The notes under the pieces were generated by a model. The model was not told the DNA's origin, searched no databases, and saw only the letters and a program-made list of their open reading frames with translations. A DNA stretch of 64,000 bases. It comes from Sequoia sempervirens (lineage: Eukaryota > Streptophyta > Pinopsida > Cupressales > Cupressaceae). The stretch lies in NCBI GenBank assembly GCA_007258455.2, contig VDFB02252616.1, forward strand, positions 118,580,552-118,644,551, given 5' to 3'. Numbering within the stretch: position 1 is the first letter of the stretch; the number at the start of each line of letters is the position of its first letter. A program made the position numbers and the translations under genes. Of the stretch, positions 24,121 through 35,000 are shown in pieces.

Positions 24121-24349
24121 CCTAAATATGAATTCCTCATGGAGCAACTACTCATACCTGTATTCAACATTCCAAAATTAGAACTGGTATGTGTTGTTGT
24201 TGGTCCTAACTCCCCATGGTACCAAGACATATTTTATTACATCCAACATGGTATCATACCACTTGACCTAACAACCACCCAAAAGAAGATCTTTACCAGT
24301 AGGACTTCCCAATTTACAATTCTAGGAGATACCCTATATCATCGTAGTC

Positions 24350-25443
24350 TAGATGGTATGTTACTCTGATGTCTTAATGCAAAATAAGCACAAAATGGCC
24401 TTACAAGAGGTACACAAAGGTGTTTGTGGGTCCCACTCTAGTGGAACTAACCTAGTCCAAAAATTGCTCAGAATGGGGTACTATTTTCCCTCCATGGAAC
24501 ATGAATGTATTCAGTAATCTAGAAAGTGTCATTAATTCCAGTAGCACAATGACCTTGTTCATGCACTAGCATAGGAGTTGAGACCCATAAAAACACCATG
24601 GCCTTTCTTGCAATGGAGATTAGATTAGGTAGGTAAGGTTTCTCCTGCTTCCTCCAATGGGCACAAGTTTATTATTACTGCAATAGAGTATTTCACTAAA
24701 TGGATACAAGCAATTCCATTGACCTGCATCATTAGAAAAAAGATATCAAAATTCATCTTGAATTATCTAATTTTTAGGTATGGAATTCCTGAAACAATCA
24801 TAACAGATAATGGAACCCCATTCAAAAATAAATATGTCCAAGAAATTTATTCCAAATTCTCTATCCAACATAGATTCTCCATGCCCTACTATCCCCAAGG
24901 AAAAGGTTAGGCTGAAGCATCTATTAAAACCATACTAAAAATACTAAAGAAAAATGTTAATGAAGCTAGTCGTGATTAGTATTTGCAGCTAAACCCAACC
25001 CTATGGGCTTATCAAACTAACATTTGAACACCTATGAATTAGAAGCTATCTTACCTATCAAGGTTGATATCCTCTCATTGTTAATCTCACTAAAATGCAT
25101 GATCAACAATGATGAGTATTAGGTATCCAAGTTAAATGAATTGGAGCTCTTAGATGAAAGGAATTTAAGCACATTAAACCATACACAGGTTTATCAGAAT
25201 TGGCTCAAATGAAGCTATGCCAAAAGGATGAAAGATTTTTTTTTAGGTTGGTGACCTAGTACTCAAAGAGAATCAAAAGGTACAACTGAATCAAGATGGA
25301 AAAGGAAAGTTTGAACCCAATTGGCTAGGCCCATTTATTATCACAACAAGCTACGGTTCTGGAGCTTATTAGTTGGCTACTCTTGAAGGAGAAACCTTAG
25401 CTGGACCACTAAACAACAACCACCTCAAGAGATTCTACACTTG
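24350..25443 (+). pseudogene. Integrase of element B (broken)
   Basis: In order I see an N-terminal zinc-binding remnant (EVHKGVCGSHSSG ... MGYYFPSMEHECIQ), a catalytic core with the first Asp in QWRLD near 24622 followed by a stop, FIITAIEYFTKWIQAIPL, the second Asp in IITDNGTPFKNKY, FSMPYYPQGKG and the Glu in AEASIKT. The C-terminal domain has GDLVLKENQK, FEPNWLGPFIITTSYGSGAY and NHLKRFYT ending at the TGA 25441-25443. No chromodomain follows, which fits Tat rather than chromoviral lineages. At least eight stops are present. Confidence 0.85.
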
Positions 25444-27640
25444 AAGTATGTCTGAATACCTTAGGAAAAAGGGTAAAAATCCAAAAAAGAAATCAAAAAG
25501 ATTAAAAAACCAAAAAAAATAAAAAGATCAAAAAAGAAAGAAAAATAGTAAAGAGAAATAAAACATTCTTTGAGTGAAAGCCACTTTGTGGCACTCCTAG
25601 AATAGGTACTGTAGTGAAAACTTGGTAAATAGGCGATATGTTTGAATAAGACTTGCATCATTATCTATCAGTACTATCCAAGGCATCACCCATCCATTCC
25701 ATAATAAAGCATATGCCCAACCATGGATTGTTATTGATTTAGGAAAGTAGTCTTGTCTCCAACTGGGGGCAACTTCCCAAGGCTATTTGTAGATTAGATG
25801 TTTATGCATTCTATCATAGTCAAAATTTGAAAATAAAAAACATCTAGAAAACAACAAAAAACAAACATCGTTGGATTATTTCTTCACTCAACATTCTAAG
25901 ATATCAATATTTTCTTGAACCTCACAGTTAGTTCAAGTAGATTTCTTGCAACATATCCTCTAGAAACAGAAGTGGAATATCAATTCAAGTTATCAATGTT
26001 GGATACATCCCAAAAACAAGTTTATGCTTTGAGTCAATTGGTCAAACTACACAGTCTCTTCATGTACAATTTAGGTTGGCTTATCTCTGATTAGCCCTCG
26101 AGGCCTTAGGTCAGTCCACTTAGCTTTCTATCATACTTTATTTCAACTTAGTCACAAAATCCAAAATCCAAAAACATTCACAAAAAAAGAAAGGATCAAG
26201 AACATTCAAACCAAGTGAACTATGAGCCTCTAAATGTACAACATAAGCAATGATTATCTTTGATGAGCCCCCGAGGCCCTAGGTTAGTCCCCTAAAAACA
26301 ACAAAAATAACATCATAAAACTCATAAAATAAAAAAGACCTACTCCACCATCTCAATTTGTAGTAAAATTTTCACCCATAATAAACAAATCATCATAATC
26401 ACCCTTTGACAAAACAAACAAACAAACAAACAAACAAAGAAGACATCAAAAGCTAGAACTTTCAAGCAAAAAAGTCAAAAGATTTGATCACAAAATAGAC
26501 GGAAACAAGGAAAAAGTGTTAACTACCTATCTTTTGACAATTCACCAACAACATCTTGAGATATGCCTTAACAGATCCATTCCTATGATAGACATGATCA
26601 ACAACAGATAATAGCCTGATACCTCAAAACATATATGGAAAGTGATACTGCAACTTTGTTTTCATATTTTTATCTTCCTATCTTGATGATTTATTTTATT
26701 GACTCATTCCCAGGATGTCTCGAGGATGTCCATAAGGATTTAGAGAAGAAGGAATGCAGACAATTGAGCATCATTTCAATTTGTTTTTTTTAAGATGCTT
26801 TTGTGATACTACCATGGCGAATACTTGCTTTATTGAGTGCATGGAAGTTGTTTTATGAAAATTTGTGTAGCAGTTGCATGTTAGGTATTTTATACCTCTA
26901 TGTGTAAATGGTCCAATTTTTTTTAACACAACCCAACCAATATATTTTAAACAAAGTTTTTGTATGTCTGGCATGAGCAAGAATACTCTTTGTATGTCGA
27001 GTCAAATTCCATGTAATGGATACAAAGTCACCTTGGTTATTAATACCCTGGTGCATCGTATCATTTTACTACATCAAACAACATTTTAAAAAATGTGAAG
27101 TCTCCAAGCAAAGCAAAAGTAATACTCTTCAACAACTAAAAAACATCAAATGTCTATCTATCATGAAATATATCTTCTAACAAACATCCATCCTGCATTA
27201 ACAATGTCGTCAATACATATCATGATGATAATAAAGCAATGAAAACATCATGTATCATGTATAAGGTAGAAATCCATCATATATCAACATCATCATATAC
27301 ATCAATATAACATCATATGTATATCAAAATGATATAGCGATCATCCATCCATCCACATCATATGCATACATCAGAAAAATATATAAACATACATCATAAT
27401 ATATCATCATCCATAAATCATCACATAGACACATAATGAAGCCGAATCAAAGTGCATGCATATCTCATATATATATCATCATCAAAAAAGGAGAATGTCA
27501 TGATACATCATCATGGAAACAAGTGTGATAGGATAATACAAAAATATACATATATACAAGGCCTCAGTTGGGCCAATGAATATATATACAAAATCATGTC
27601 TGCAATATAAGTCTAAATAACAATATCATAAAGATCAAGT
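25444..27640 (+). other. Element B 3' region, non-coding part
   Basis: After integrase the sequence is A/T-rich with an A-rich stretch (25465-25560) and a copy of the leader segment (25846-25990). It also has two copies of GATTAGCCC(T/C)CGAGGCC-like words (26090 and 26270), a (CAAA)n run at 26417-26440 and an ATCAT/ATAT-rich stretch at 27130-27600. Small ORFs at 26771-27089 lack motifs. I see no gene. Confidence 0.55.
25846..25990 (+). repeat. Second copy of the leader segment (see 14020-14155)
   Basis: It shares TTCTAAGATAT, CTTGAACCTCA, TAGTTCAAGTA and ACATATCCTCTAGAA with 14020-14155, in the same orientation. It starts about 400 bp after the end of integrase. Confidence 0.7.
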
Positions 27641-27907
27641 AGAAACATAACATTTCCCAACCAAAGGAGGAGGACTCTAAAGATTATGTTACTCATCAGG
27701 ATCTAACTGTCTAATAGATCGATCACCTAATGCAGCATGAGTAGTAGTGCTCGACTCTCCAAACCACGTTCATCTCTACACTCGAGGAATAAATGCATCA
27801 TACAAAGTCTAGTAATATGTAGCCCTCTATAGAAACTAATCTCGCTTAGCACATAGATTGTCATGATCTATCCTCAAACTATCCCTATCAGTAGTAACAA
27901 CCTATAA

Positions 27908-29268
27908 TTATGTCTCAATAATGAGACGATGCCAATCTTTGTGTCTCGCTCCACCCTGAAACCATCGCACTCTTGCCGAGCAGTGTCTCTCTCCATTTTC
28001 AATGTAACAATTTGCACCTCTGCAGCCTGTCATCACCCTATCTCTACAACTAGCTATGCACCTCCATCCCCAGGTAGTGGAGGGGGACATAGAACCTATC
28101 CCTAATCAACCTACATCGGATCACCCTGGGCACCATCATTATGAGCCCTACCAAGCTGCTCTGCTAGGATCTTGATATGCTATCTCTCTCCTCAGTGACC
28201 TATGATTCCTACTCCACCCACTACGGGATCACCACCATGATATGTGAATCTCAAAGGAAGGCGTCATTCCCACTATTGATCATAATCGAGAGTAGTATCT
28301 AGATTTGTTAAGCCCACTGGCCAACCCCATCCGACTAGGGCAAGAGCTCTGAATGCAACAACAACATCTTGATCAGCTTGCAAACCCTAGACACAGACCT
28401 CTCTAGTAGTCCGATCAAACCGAGCCTCATAAGCATCTAGAAATTAACCTAATCTCTCTCTAAAATGCCTACAAACCCTGTCAGGAAGATATCTCTCCAA
28501 AAGAGAGTGTGTGTGACCAATCAACCATCTAGTCTATCTGTAATATACCAACTACTCCTGATCATTAGGCCACATTTCACAATCGATATAGGGTCTCCAT
28601 ACAAAACCTGGCATGTCATCAAATACATGGCGCCAGTAGGAAAGCTGTCTAGGAAATGTATAATGTAGAAAATCTCTGTAACAATAAGAATTGGGATCTT
28701 TAGCAGTACGATCTAGTATACCATTTGGACGAGTCACTGAGATGTGCTCCTAGGCCCATACATGAAGAAGAGAAACACCAACAGAAATAGATTTCCCACC
28801 ATGATATGCAACCTCATGCATATCTCTATATAGGTGGGCAAGGAGACATGGACCTAATGTGTATCTAGTACCATGCTTGAACATCTGCTTAGTGCATATA
28901 CCCCATCCCACAGGAAATTGCTGACATCTCCTATCGGGAACAACAAGCCCCGAAACCAAACCATAGAGAACATTTAAAACGAGATTGACACTTCCAACAA
29001 AATCTAATCAGACTATCTCTAATTGTTGAACCTCTAGTCGTCTCACACCAAGAACGTGACACATAGTGTGGGTGCCCTATTGAACGAAGTATATAACTAG
29101 ATCTCCACGAATGGGTATGTGGAGGATGCTCCACACATCCTCAAGAGTGATGGTGGCCTCCCCATTAGGTAAATGAAATGAAGAGGTCTTTGAGTGCCAC
29201 CTCTCTGCGAGTGCGGTCATCATCATGCTATGACATCTGATGGTGGGCATGTAACAAATGTGCCACAA
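27908..29268 (-). pseudogene. Antisense plant-mobile-domain (PMD) gene in element B
   Basis: The minus strand encodes, in N- to C-terminal order across frame slips: LAERWHSKTSSFHLPNGEAT followed by ITLEDVWSILHIPIRGD (29077-29268), GPCLLAHLYRDMHEVAYHGG with KSISVGVSLLHVWA (28750-28959), and HVFDDMPGFVWRPYID (28552-28737). These match the layout I know for the plant mobile domain family (PF10536; Arabidopsis MAIN and MAIL1): an ERWxxETxxFHLPxGExTxTLxDV block, a LLAxLYRxL block and a VWxPY block. The gene is antisense to gag-pol, between integrase and the 3' LTR. Stops and slips make it inactive here. A similar gene lies in the same place in element C. Confidence 0.8.
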
Positions 29269-29279
29269 CTTGACATCTA

Positions 29280-30350
29280 GAAAATATCACTCTAAAACAT
29301 CAAAACCCACAATCAAATCAAATAGATCATGTGGTCATTTCTCCCTCGACTGGAGTGGATTAAGGACCACCTACAATCATTCAACCCACGATGTTAAGGA
29401 TTTTCTCTAAAATTGCAAAAGAAAACAAAAATAATGAACAAATGGACTTAGGATCTAAAAAAGTCAAAAGTAAAAGTTTTATGTCAGAAGCAAGATTTTT
29501 TTTATTAAAAGCGATAAATTTAAGCAAAAGCAATGAATTTATTTTCAAAAGCGATAAATGAAAGCAGTAGTGCAAGTTTCAAAAGTACAAAAGTTTGGCA
29601 AAGGTACAAAATTACAAGGGTGAGTAAAATGCGAGAAAGCAAACAAAAGCACAAAAATAGAGAAAGTGTGAAAATCAAATGTGCTAAATTAGGTCAAAAG
29701 CACAAAATAAAAGCAAGTGCGCAAGTGACCTATTTAAAAAAGAAAAAGCGCCAAACCAACTCAAAAGTACCAAATTCCTAAATCTAACACTATTGACTAG
29801 TTGGACTTTGTGCATTAATTACAAAAACATGGAAAGATGAATTTTTTTTTTGAAATGGTACATATTTGGGCACCAATGCCTGCAGGCCGTCCAAACTCTC
29901 AAATTATGTCTACGCGATGTGGGGCTCCTGAATCCTCTCCATAGATCCTTGACAACTGAAAAACTAAGAAAACTAGAGGCAAGAATTCTCTATAGGCTCA
30001 AAGTGCAAATGAGGTAATTAGAACCCTAATTACCTATTTTAACCCCCCGAAACCCTAATTTTTGCTTAAAGAAACCTTCCTAGGTTAAAATTAGGATCAC
30101 TTGGGAACATTTGAAGGAGCATTGAAATACCTATAGACTTAATTTTTCATCCTCTACATGACTGAACTGAAATAAAATCGTGTCGTGAACCTGACCTCAA
30201 AATTGAAATTTTCAGCCAACCTCTTGAGGAGGTAGCCCAAAGTCCTACTATCATTCCGCTGATCACTGAGGCACAGTGGGGCATATAAATTTTTTCAAAA
30301 TTTTATCTTAACATCAAATCTTTGAAACAAAGCAACCAATACATTGTCTC
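29280..30350 (+). other. Element B 3' end, non-coding
   Basis: It holds an A-rich stretch with repeated AAAAGCGATAAA / AAAGCACAAAA words (29480-29760) and otherwise unremarkable sequence up to the polypurine tract. The small ORFs at 29381-29781 are made of these A-rich words. Confidence 0.5.
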
Positions 30351-30364
30351 AAAGAGGGGCAAAA
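30351..30364 (+). other. Polypurine tract of element B
   Basis: AAAGAGGGGCAAAA lies immediately before the TGTAGACATG start of the 3' LTR. TCTC precedes it, exactly as at the polypurine tract of element A. Confidence 0.87.
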
Positions 30365-31524
30365 TGTAGACATGTGAAATTGACCTAACACCTATCACAC
30401 ACCTTAAATGACATTTTCACATCATGAACACCATTATCATCAAATATCATTGCATTTCACATCAAAAGTATCAAAAACCCTAATTTCCCCTATTAATTGA
30501 ATAATTAGACATTATTTAATCAATTCATCTTTTCACCATTTTTGATTAATTAAATAAATTTCATTTATTTAATAAAGTCTTGAAACCCTAATTTCTGCTA
30601 TTAATTGAATAATACAACATTATTTAATTAATTCACTATTTCATCAAATTCGATCAATTAAATAAATTCCATTTATTTAATAAAGTCCTAATCTAGCTTT
30701 ATTCTTCCTGATTAATTAAATAATGCCAATTATTTAATTATTTCACTAATTCACTTTATTCCCCTAAGTCAATTAAACTATTAAAACATAATAGTTTAAA
30801 TATATCACATTCCCTCCAAAATGTGAATAAAATAAACTATTCAAAACATCATCAAAGTTCAAATCAAACAAATGCAACTTTGTTGGAAAAAGTCAAAATT
30901 GATTTGCATGTTCAACTCCAAAAAGAATTAATTAATTATCCTCACGCACTTTCTTGATTGAGAAAGTTATGAATCGCTGACTGATCAATCTATTCTTCAA
31001 TCACACTAATCATGTAATCAATTTGCATAGATTATTCCGATCTAAATACTCTTAACATATTTTGATCGTCGATCAAGATATTCTACTACGCAATCCTGAT
31101 CGTCCATTTCAAATCACAAATTTTATATAACAAACCTCTTTCCTCACAAAAAAAGGATCAAATAATTAGTATAGTTTATGCAACAAAGTAATGCCAAGAT
31201 CCTAATCGACATTGACAAAGCTTCAACCAACATATTTGATCAAACACATGCATGCTCTTCAAAGCTCTTGCATGCAATCATGAAGACTTCACATTGATAC
31301 GAAGAACCCAACATCTTCGCAAATACACTTTGACATAGGATGGTAAAGCTATTGTGTTATTGAATTCGTTGTTATTGTATTCTTGTAATTACATTCTTGA
31401 TTTCTTTAATTTCATAGTTTCATTTGGTGAGTGAAGGAATGAATCTTGATCATTATTTTGTATTAGATTAGTTTCTATTCATTATTTTGATCTTATTTAT
31501 ACTTGTATATTTCCCCCTCACTCA
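30365..31524 (+). repeat. Element B 3' LTR
   Basis: It starts TGTAGACATG and ends CCCTCACTCA, 1,160 bp, colinear with 10050-11210. There is a roughly 18-bp gain in the middle (ACATCATCAAAGTTCAA near 30845) and several small losses, for example near 30505, 30610 and 30930. CCATC follows at 31525. Confidence 0.92.
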
Positions 31525-31529
31525 CCATC

Positions 31530-31920
31530 CAAAATATATCATCTTTCCCTAATCTTAGCATTTCCATCCATTATGATAAGGTAGTCATCACAACCATCAT
31601 CCTTAGACCTTGTTCTTTTAGGCCATTAGCCTACCCTTATCACCTTATCATTGTCATCATCATTTCTTTCATCATTGATCATCCTTATCTTCCTATCCAA
31701 TCTTTGACATAGTTTATCTTATATCATCACCCAATCATAATCCATATCATATCTTATCAAAACCATTCTTTTCAAGAGTCTATCTAGATCCTAATTCTTG
31801 TTATCAAAATCCCCATTTCTCCTTCTTATCAATACCAACACATATCATCCTCAAACTCCCATATCCAAATATCAATAACCACCCTTCAGAACTGGGCAAT
31901 GGGAAAATGACAATGCATAA
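31530..31920. other. Flanking DNA between elements B and C, nothing recognised
   Basis: This is pyrimidine- and ATC-rich sequence (CATCATCCTTA, TTATCATC words) resembling the left flank of element B. The 69-codon ORF at 31503-31712 is low complexity and not supported. Confidence 0.45.
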
Positions 31921-32053
31921 CTAGAGCAACAAGTAGTAGAATGCATGAAATGAAAAAAATGTATATGTTCTTGAGAATTTGAGGAAGGTGCATGTGTAGT
32001 ACGTGCAAATATAGGAAAATGACAATGCAAAATCAGAGGTAGCACGTACTAGA

Positions 32054-32711
32054 ATGTATGAAATAAAAAAGGAATCTACTCTAAAAACACTTGAAAAGAA
32101 GCATACCAAAGTGAATGAGATAGATAATGTATTGAATGAAGAGATTCTTCCTGCTCTTGAGAAGTTTCAAGGAAGGTTCTTGTGTAGTATATGGAATGGG
32201 AAAATGGCAATGGTGAAGTGGAAAAACTCAAGAGGCTTTATATTTGGTAAGAATTTGTGCAGGAAAAGAAAGTGAGAGATAATGCTATCGGTGGATTTGA
32301 ACAAATGAAGTCAAATGTTCTTGAACTTAAGACTTCCATGGAGCAAATACAATTAAAAATAGATGATAAGGAAGAAGCAATATCAAATGTTTAAGTGCAA
32401 AAAAAGAGAATCGATGTGGTGAACACATGAAGGTATTCAAGAAATTGAAAACTCTATCAAACAAAGGGATGTTGTTGTCCTAAGCATTAATGATAGAGAA
32501 ACTAATCTAAAGCTCAAAGTAAAATATATGAAAAAGAAGTTAGAAAATCATGAAAAGGAATACTAAGGGGTGTTAATAGGTAAGAAAGTAGAGATGAGGA
32601 AAAATGTGTGGATGGTCAAGTTGCAAATGCAAAAACAATAGTTGGAAGAGTTGAAATTGAAGAAAAAAAACTAAAGACAAAAATTAACCACTTAGAAAAG
32701 GAATTAAAAGA
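32054..32711 (+). pseudogene. Coiled-coil protein pseudogene, left part
   Basis: The plus strand encodes a Lys/Glu-rich heptad-like protein over shifting frames: TLKTLEKKHTKVNEIDNVLN, then VLELKTSMEQIQLKIDDKEE, LKLKVKYMKKKLENHEKEY and KKLKTKINHLEKELKD, up to the TSD AAAGA of element C. Stops and slips break it, and the rest continues at 44032. A tandem duplication of about 110 bp (AGGAAAATGACAATGCA ... TAGAATGTATGAAAT) precedes it at 31900-32070. I cannot name the family; myosin-, kinesin- or golgin-like coiled coils all look similar at this level. Confidence 0.5.
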
Positions 32712-33933
32712 TGTAATGTCGTAAAATTGCACCTAGAGGCAATTCCAAATTTTTGCACTTTTTCCTGGCATTTATGACACCTTAGAGCATTAATGACAAA
32801 AATTCCATGAGTCAAAATTTTGCAATTTTGAGCCCATGTGGACTAGTGGTAGAGCAACATAAGCCTAATGACACATTTCCCAAAAATCTAGGCCTTGAAC
32901 GCCTGTGCAGCACGCTAACATCCTAGCAGTTTTCTGAGTTTGAAATGGGGAATCTAGAATATTGACTCTCTCAACCTATGTCCTAGTAATCAATTTCAGG
33001 TATAATGGCTCCTTTCCATCCCTACATGCATTAAAACCCCTCATTTTCTCACATTTTGGGGTTCAAGTCATTCAATCAAGCTCTCTACATACTTTTCACC
33101 CTTGAGTTCTCTTCATTCTTGAAAACAACATTCTCACAAGTGAAGCCATTCCGAATTAAGGACCTTCCAGCAACTACAACTCTCAAGCAAGAACTCAACA
33201 GTGTATTCATGTTCTCCAGAGAGGGTCTAGGCCCGTGGGTAATGCTCTCTCTCTGTCTCTTACTCTTTCCTATCTACTTGTTCATTTACTACTTAGTGGT
33301 GTGGGTTCTACTCCTAAAAAAGGTTTTTCTTTCACCACATGCTTTGTCTATTTTTCTTACACTCCTTTCCAAATTGGTTGTCTGTGGAGGTGGGAATACC
33401 AAAATGGGGGTCTGACTGAGGAAATCCCCTATACAGCCCCAACGTTTTCCCCTTGTTCTTCTATGTGTAGGTTACAAAGTAGAGTTTGGAGTGAAGACCC
33501 GAACATCCGGTTGAAGGTAAGTTTTCTACGAGTTCTCCTTGTGCTTTATTTTAAGTTTTTGCTTTCGGTTTGATAATTCTATTTAGAAGACCTTAGATTG
33601 GAGCTAGGAGGTGAAGCTTTATTTTTCCCACCTGAGTGCCTAAGCTTTCTATTACTTAGGATGCCAACACACCATTTAGATGACAATGCATCGCGCTAGC
33701 ATCTTGAATATGTGATGCCATCTTTTGGCCGAGAGCTCCTCTATCTGAGGTGGAAATCCAGAAGTTTCGCTCCCTCGAGATCTGAAGTAGTCTTCTCTAA
33801 AACATAACTTGAGTATATTTTCTTTACCATTTCTTCATTTTGTTTATTGTTGAGGTGGATAAGGGAAATTCGTTCCCTAATGATCTCTTGAGAATGAAGA
33901 GACCCGTGTGTAGCGAATCCCTCTTATCTCACA
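32712..33933 (+). repeat. Element C 5' LTR
   Basis: It is 1,222 bp, starting TGTAATGTCGTAAAATTGC and ending CCTCTTATCTCACA. The two overlapping ORFs at 33056-33573 lie in the LTR and are not conserved in the 3' copy, so they are not called as genes. Confidence 0.92.
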
Positions 33934-33936
33934 TTT

Positions 33937-33955
33937 TGGTGAACCCAACATGAAC
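33937..33955 (+). other. Primer binding site of element C, tRNA-Trp type, decayed
   Basis: TGGTGAACCCAACATGAAC lies three bases after the LTR. It equals the element A site except for changes where A has CG dinucleotides (CGACG to CAACA) and one base at the end. The change also creates the ATG at 33950 inside the primer site. Confidence 0.78.
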
Positions 33956-34430
33956 ATGTCAGATCTATTTCTACAATGTTTTCATGTTTATGATAACACT
34001 TTCTCTAAGGAAGATTTTGATATGCTAGATGACACTCTAGATGACTTCTTAGAAGCGCCCTCTATTCACAAACCTTCTGAGAAAACTTCCTCTCTTCAAG
34101 TTAGGAAGTCAGTAAATGTAGTTGTGGTCTTTATGGCTCCTCCAACCCCTAAGAAACCCATCATTTGTGTGACCCCAACCGATCCTTCTTTTGGGGAGGA
34201 TCATTCCGTTTATGGAATTTTATGTCGAAATGATTTTCTGAACTTATATTCAAGGTTCGTAAAAGCTACCAACCCCACTCCTTACAATGTTGTTGGGCAC
34301 ACATATAATACAAGAAGAAAAAAAAGAACTCAGATCAACAACCTCGTGTTCCTATGTCTCAACCCACTCAAGTTCCTACTTCTTTATCACCTTCTCAGCC
34401 AAGTCTTCCTTCAACACCTAAACCTACGAT
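33950..34430 (+). pseudogene. N-terminal ORF of element C, gag remnant or replacement
   Basis: The frame opens at an ATG within the primer site (MNMSDLFLQCFHVYDNTF) and runs through an acidic part (DFDMLDDTLDDFLEAPS), a Pro-rich part (APPTPKKPIICVTPTD) and SRFVKATNPTPYNVVGHTYN with a basic RRKKRTQ. A frame slip then leads to a Pro/Ser/Gln-rich segment (QVPTSLSPSQPSLPSTPKPT) that flows into the protease leader GDYDLVEKL. No capsid or zinc-knuckle motif is present. It may be the tips of a gag whose middle was deleted, or a short replacement protein. Confidence 0.55.
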
Positions 34431-35000
34431 TAAAGCACCAGGTGATTATGATCTTGTTGAGAAACTTCATGTTACTCTAGCTAAGATCTCACTTTGAGAT
34501 TTGCTTCAAACAACCCCAGTTTATAAAGAGATGCTTTAGGAATACTTGCAGAAAATCCTCTTGCTTGCCTTTGCTAGGCCTATGGATGTTAATACGTTGT
34601 TGTCTCATATTCATGTATATTCACTGAATATCACATTCCATCTACAAGAACTCCCACCTCTGGATGTGCAAAAGCAAGCAGACCCCTTGATGATTATAAT
34701 TAATGTTAATAATATCAATATTAGGCATTCTTTCATTGACACCGGTTCAACTCTCAACATTTGTAGTATCGACCTACTACCTAAGATTAAAGTTGATTAA
34801 TCTTCTCTAGCTTATTCTTCCTTCTACATTCATGGGTTCGATAAAACTGGCCGTCAAGCTCTAGGCATGATAATACTGCCTTTGCAGCTAGGTCCCCTTA
34901 CCTTACCTACTTTGTTTTATGTGATGCCTGGCCCTTTACCTTATAATATTCTTTTGGAGAGACCCTGGATTCATGCTATGGGTGTTGTAACTTCTACCTT
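34431..35000 (+). pseudogene. Aspartic protease domain of element C pol (broken)
   Basis: The leader GDYDLVEKLHVTLAKISL is the same type as in element B. The retropepsin region has IIINVNNINIRHSFIDTGST with the active-site DTGS near 34738, and LPLQLGPLTLPTLFYVMPG then NILLERPWIHAMGVV, matching the family's LLGRPWIH. In-frame stops occur near 34496, 34538, 34798 and 35002. Unlike element B (DNGTG), the canonical DTGS is kept. Confidence 0.78.

Larger units (their letters stand above)
10050..31524 (+). mobile_element. Element B: giant Tat-type Ty3/gypsy LTR retrotransposon, decayed
   Basis: This 21.5-kb element has LTRs of 1,161 and 1,160 bp, TG...CA ends and a perfect CCATC target duplication (10045-10049 and 31525-31529). 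The order is LTR, 3.6-kb leader, gag, protease, linker, RT, RNase H, second (archaeal-type) RNase H, integrase, 4.9-kb 3' region with an antisense PMD gene, polypurine tract, LTR. The order PR-RT-RH-INT places it in Ty3/gypsy. The dual RNase H and the long PR-RT linker fit the Tat branch (Ogre and relatives). Every domain carries in-frame stops or frame slips. Without the two nested inserts it is about 18.8 kb. The LTRs look about 90-92% identical by eye. Confidence 0.92.

Noticed and set aside
25441..25660. A chromodomain after integrase in element B
   Set aside because: The frame stops right after NHLKRFYT, and the Lys-rich sequence beyond is an A-rich run.
33056..33573. Two overlapping ORFs of 119 and 112 codons
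   Set aside because: They lie within the 5' LTR of element C and are broken by a deletion in the 3' LTR; there are no protein motifs.
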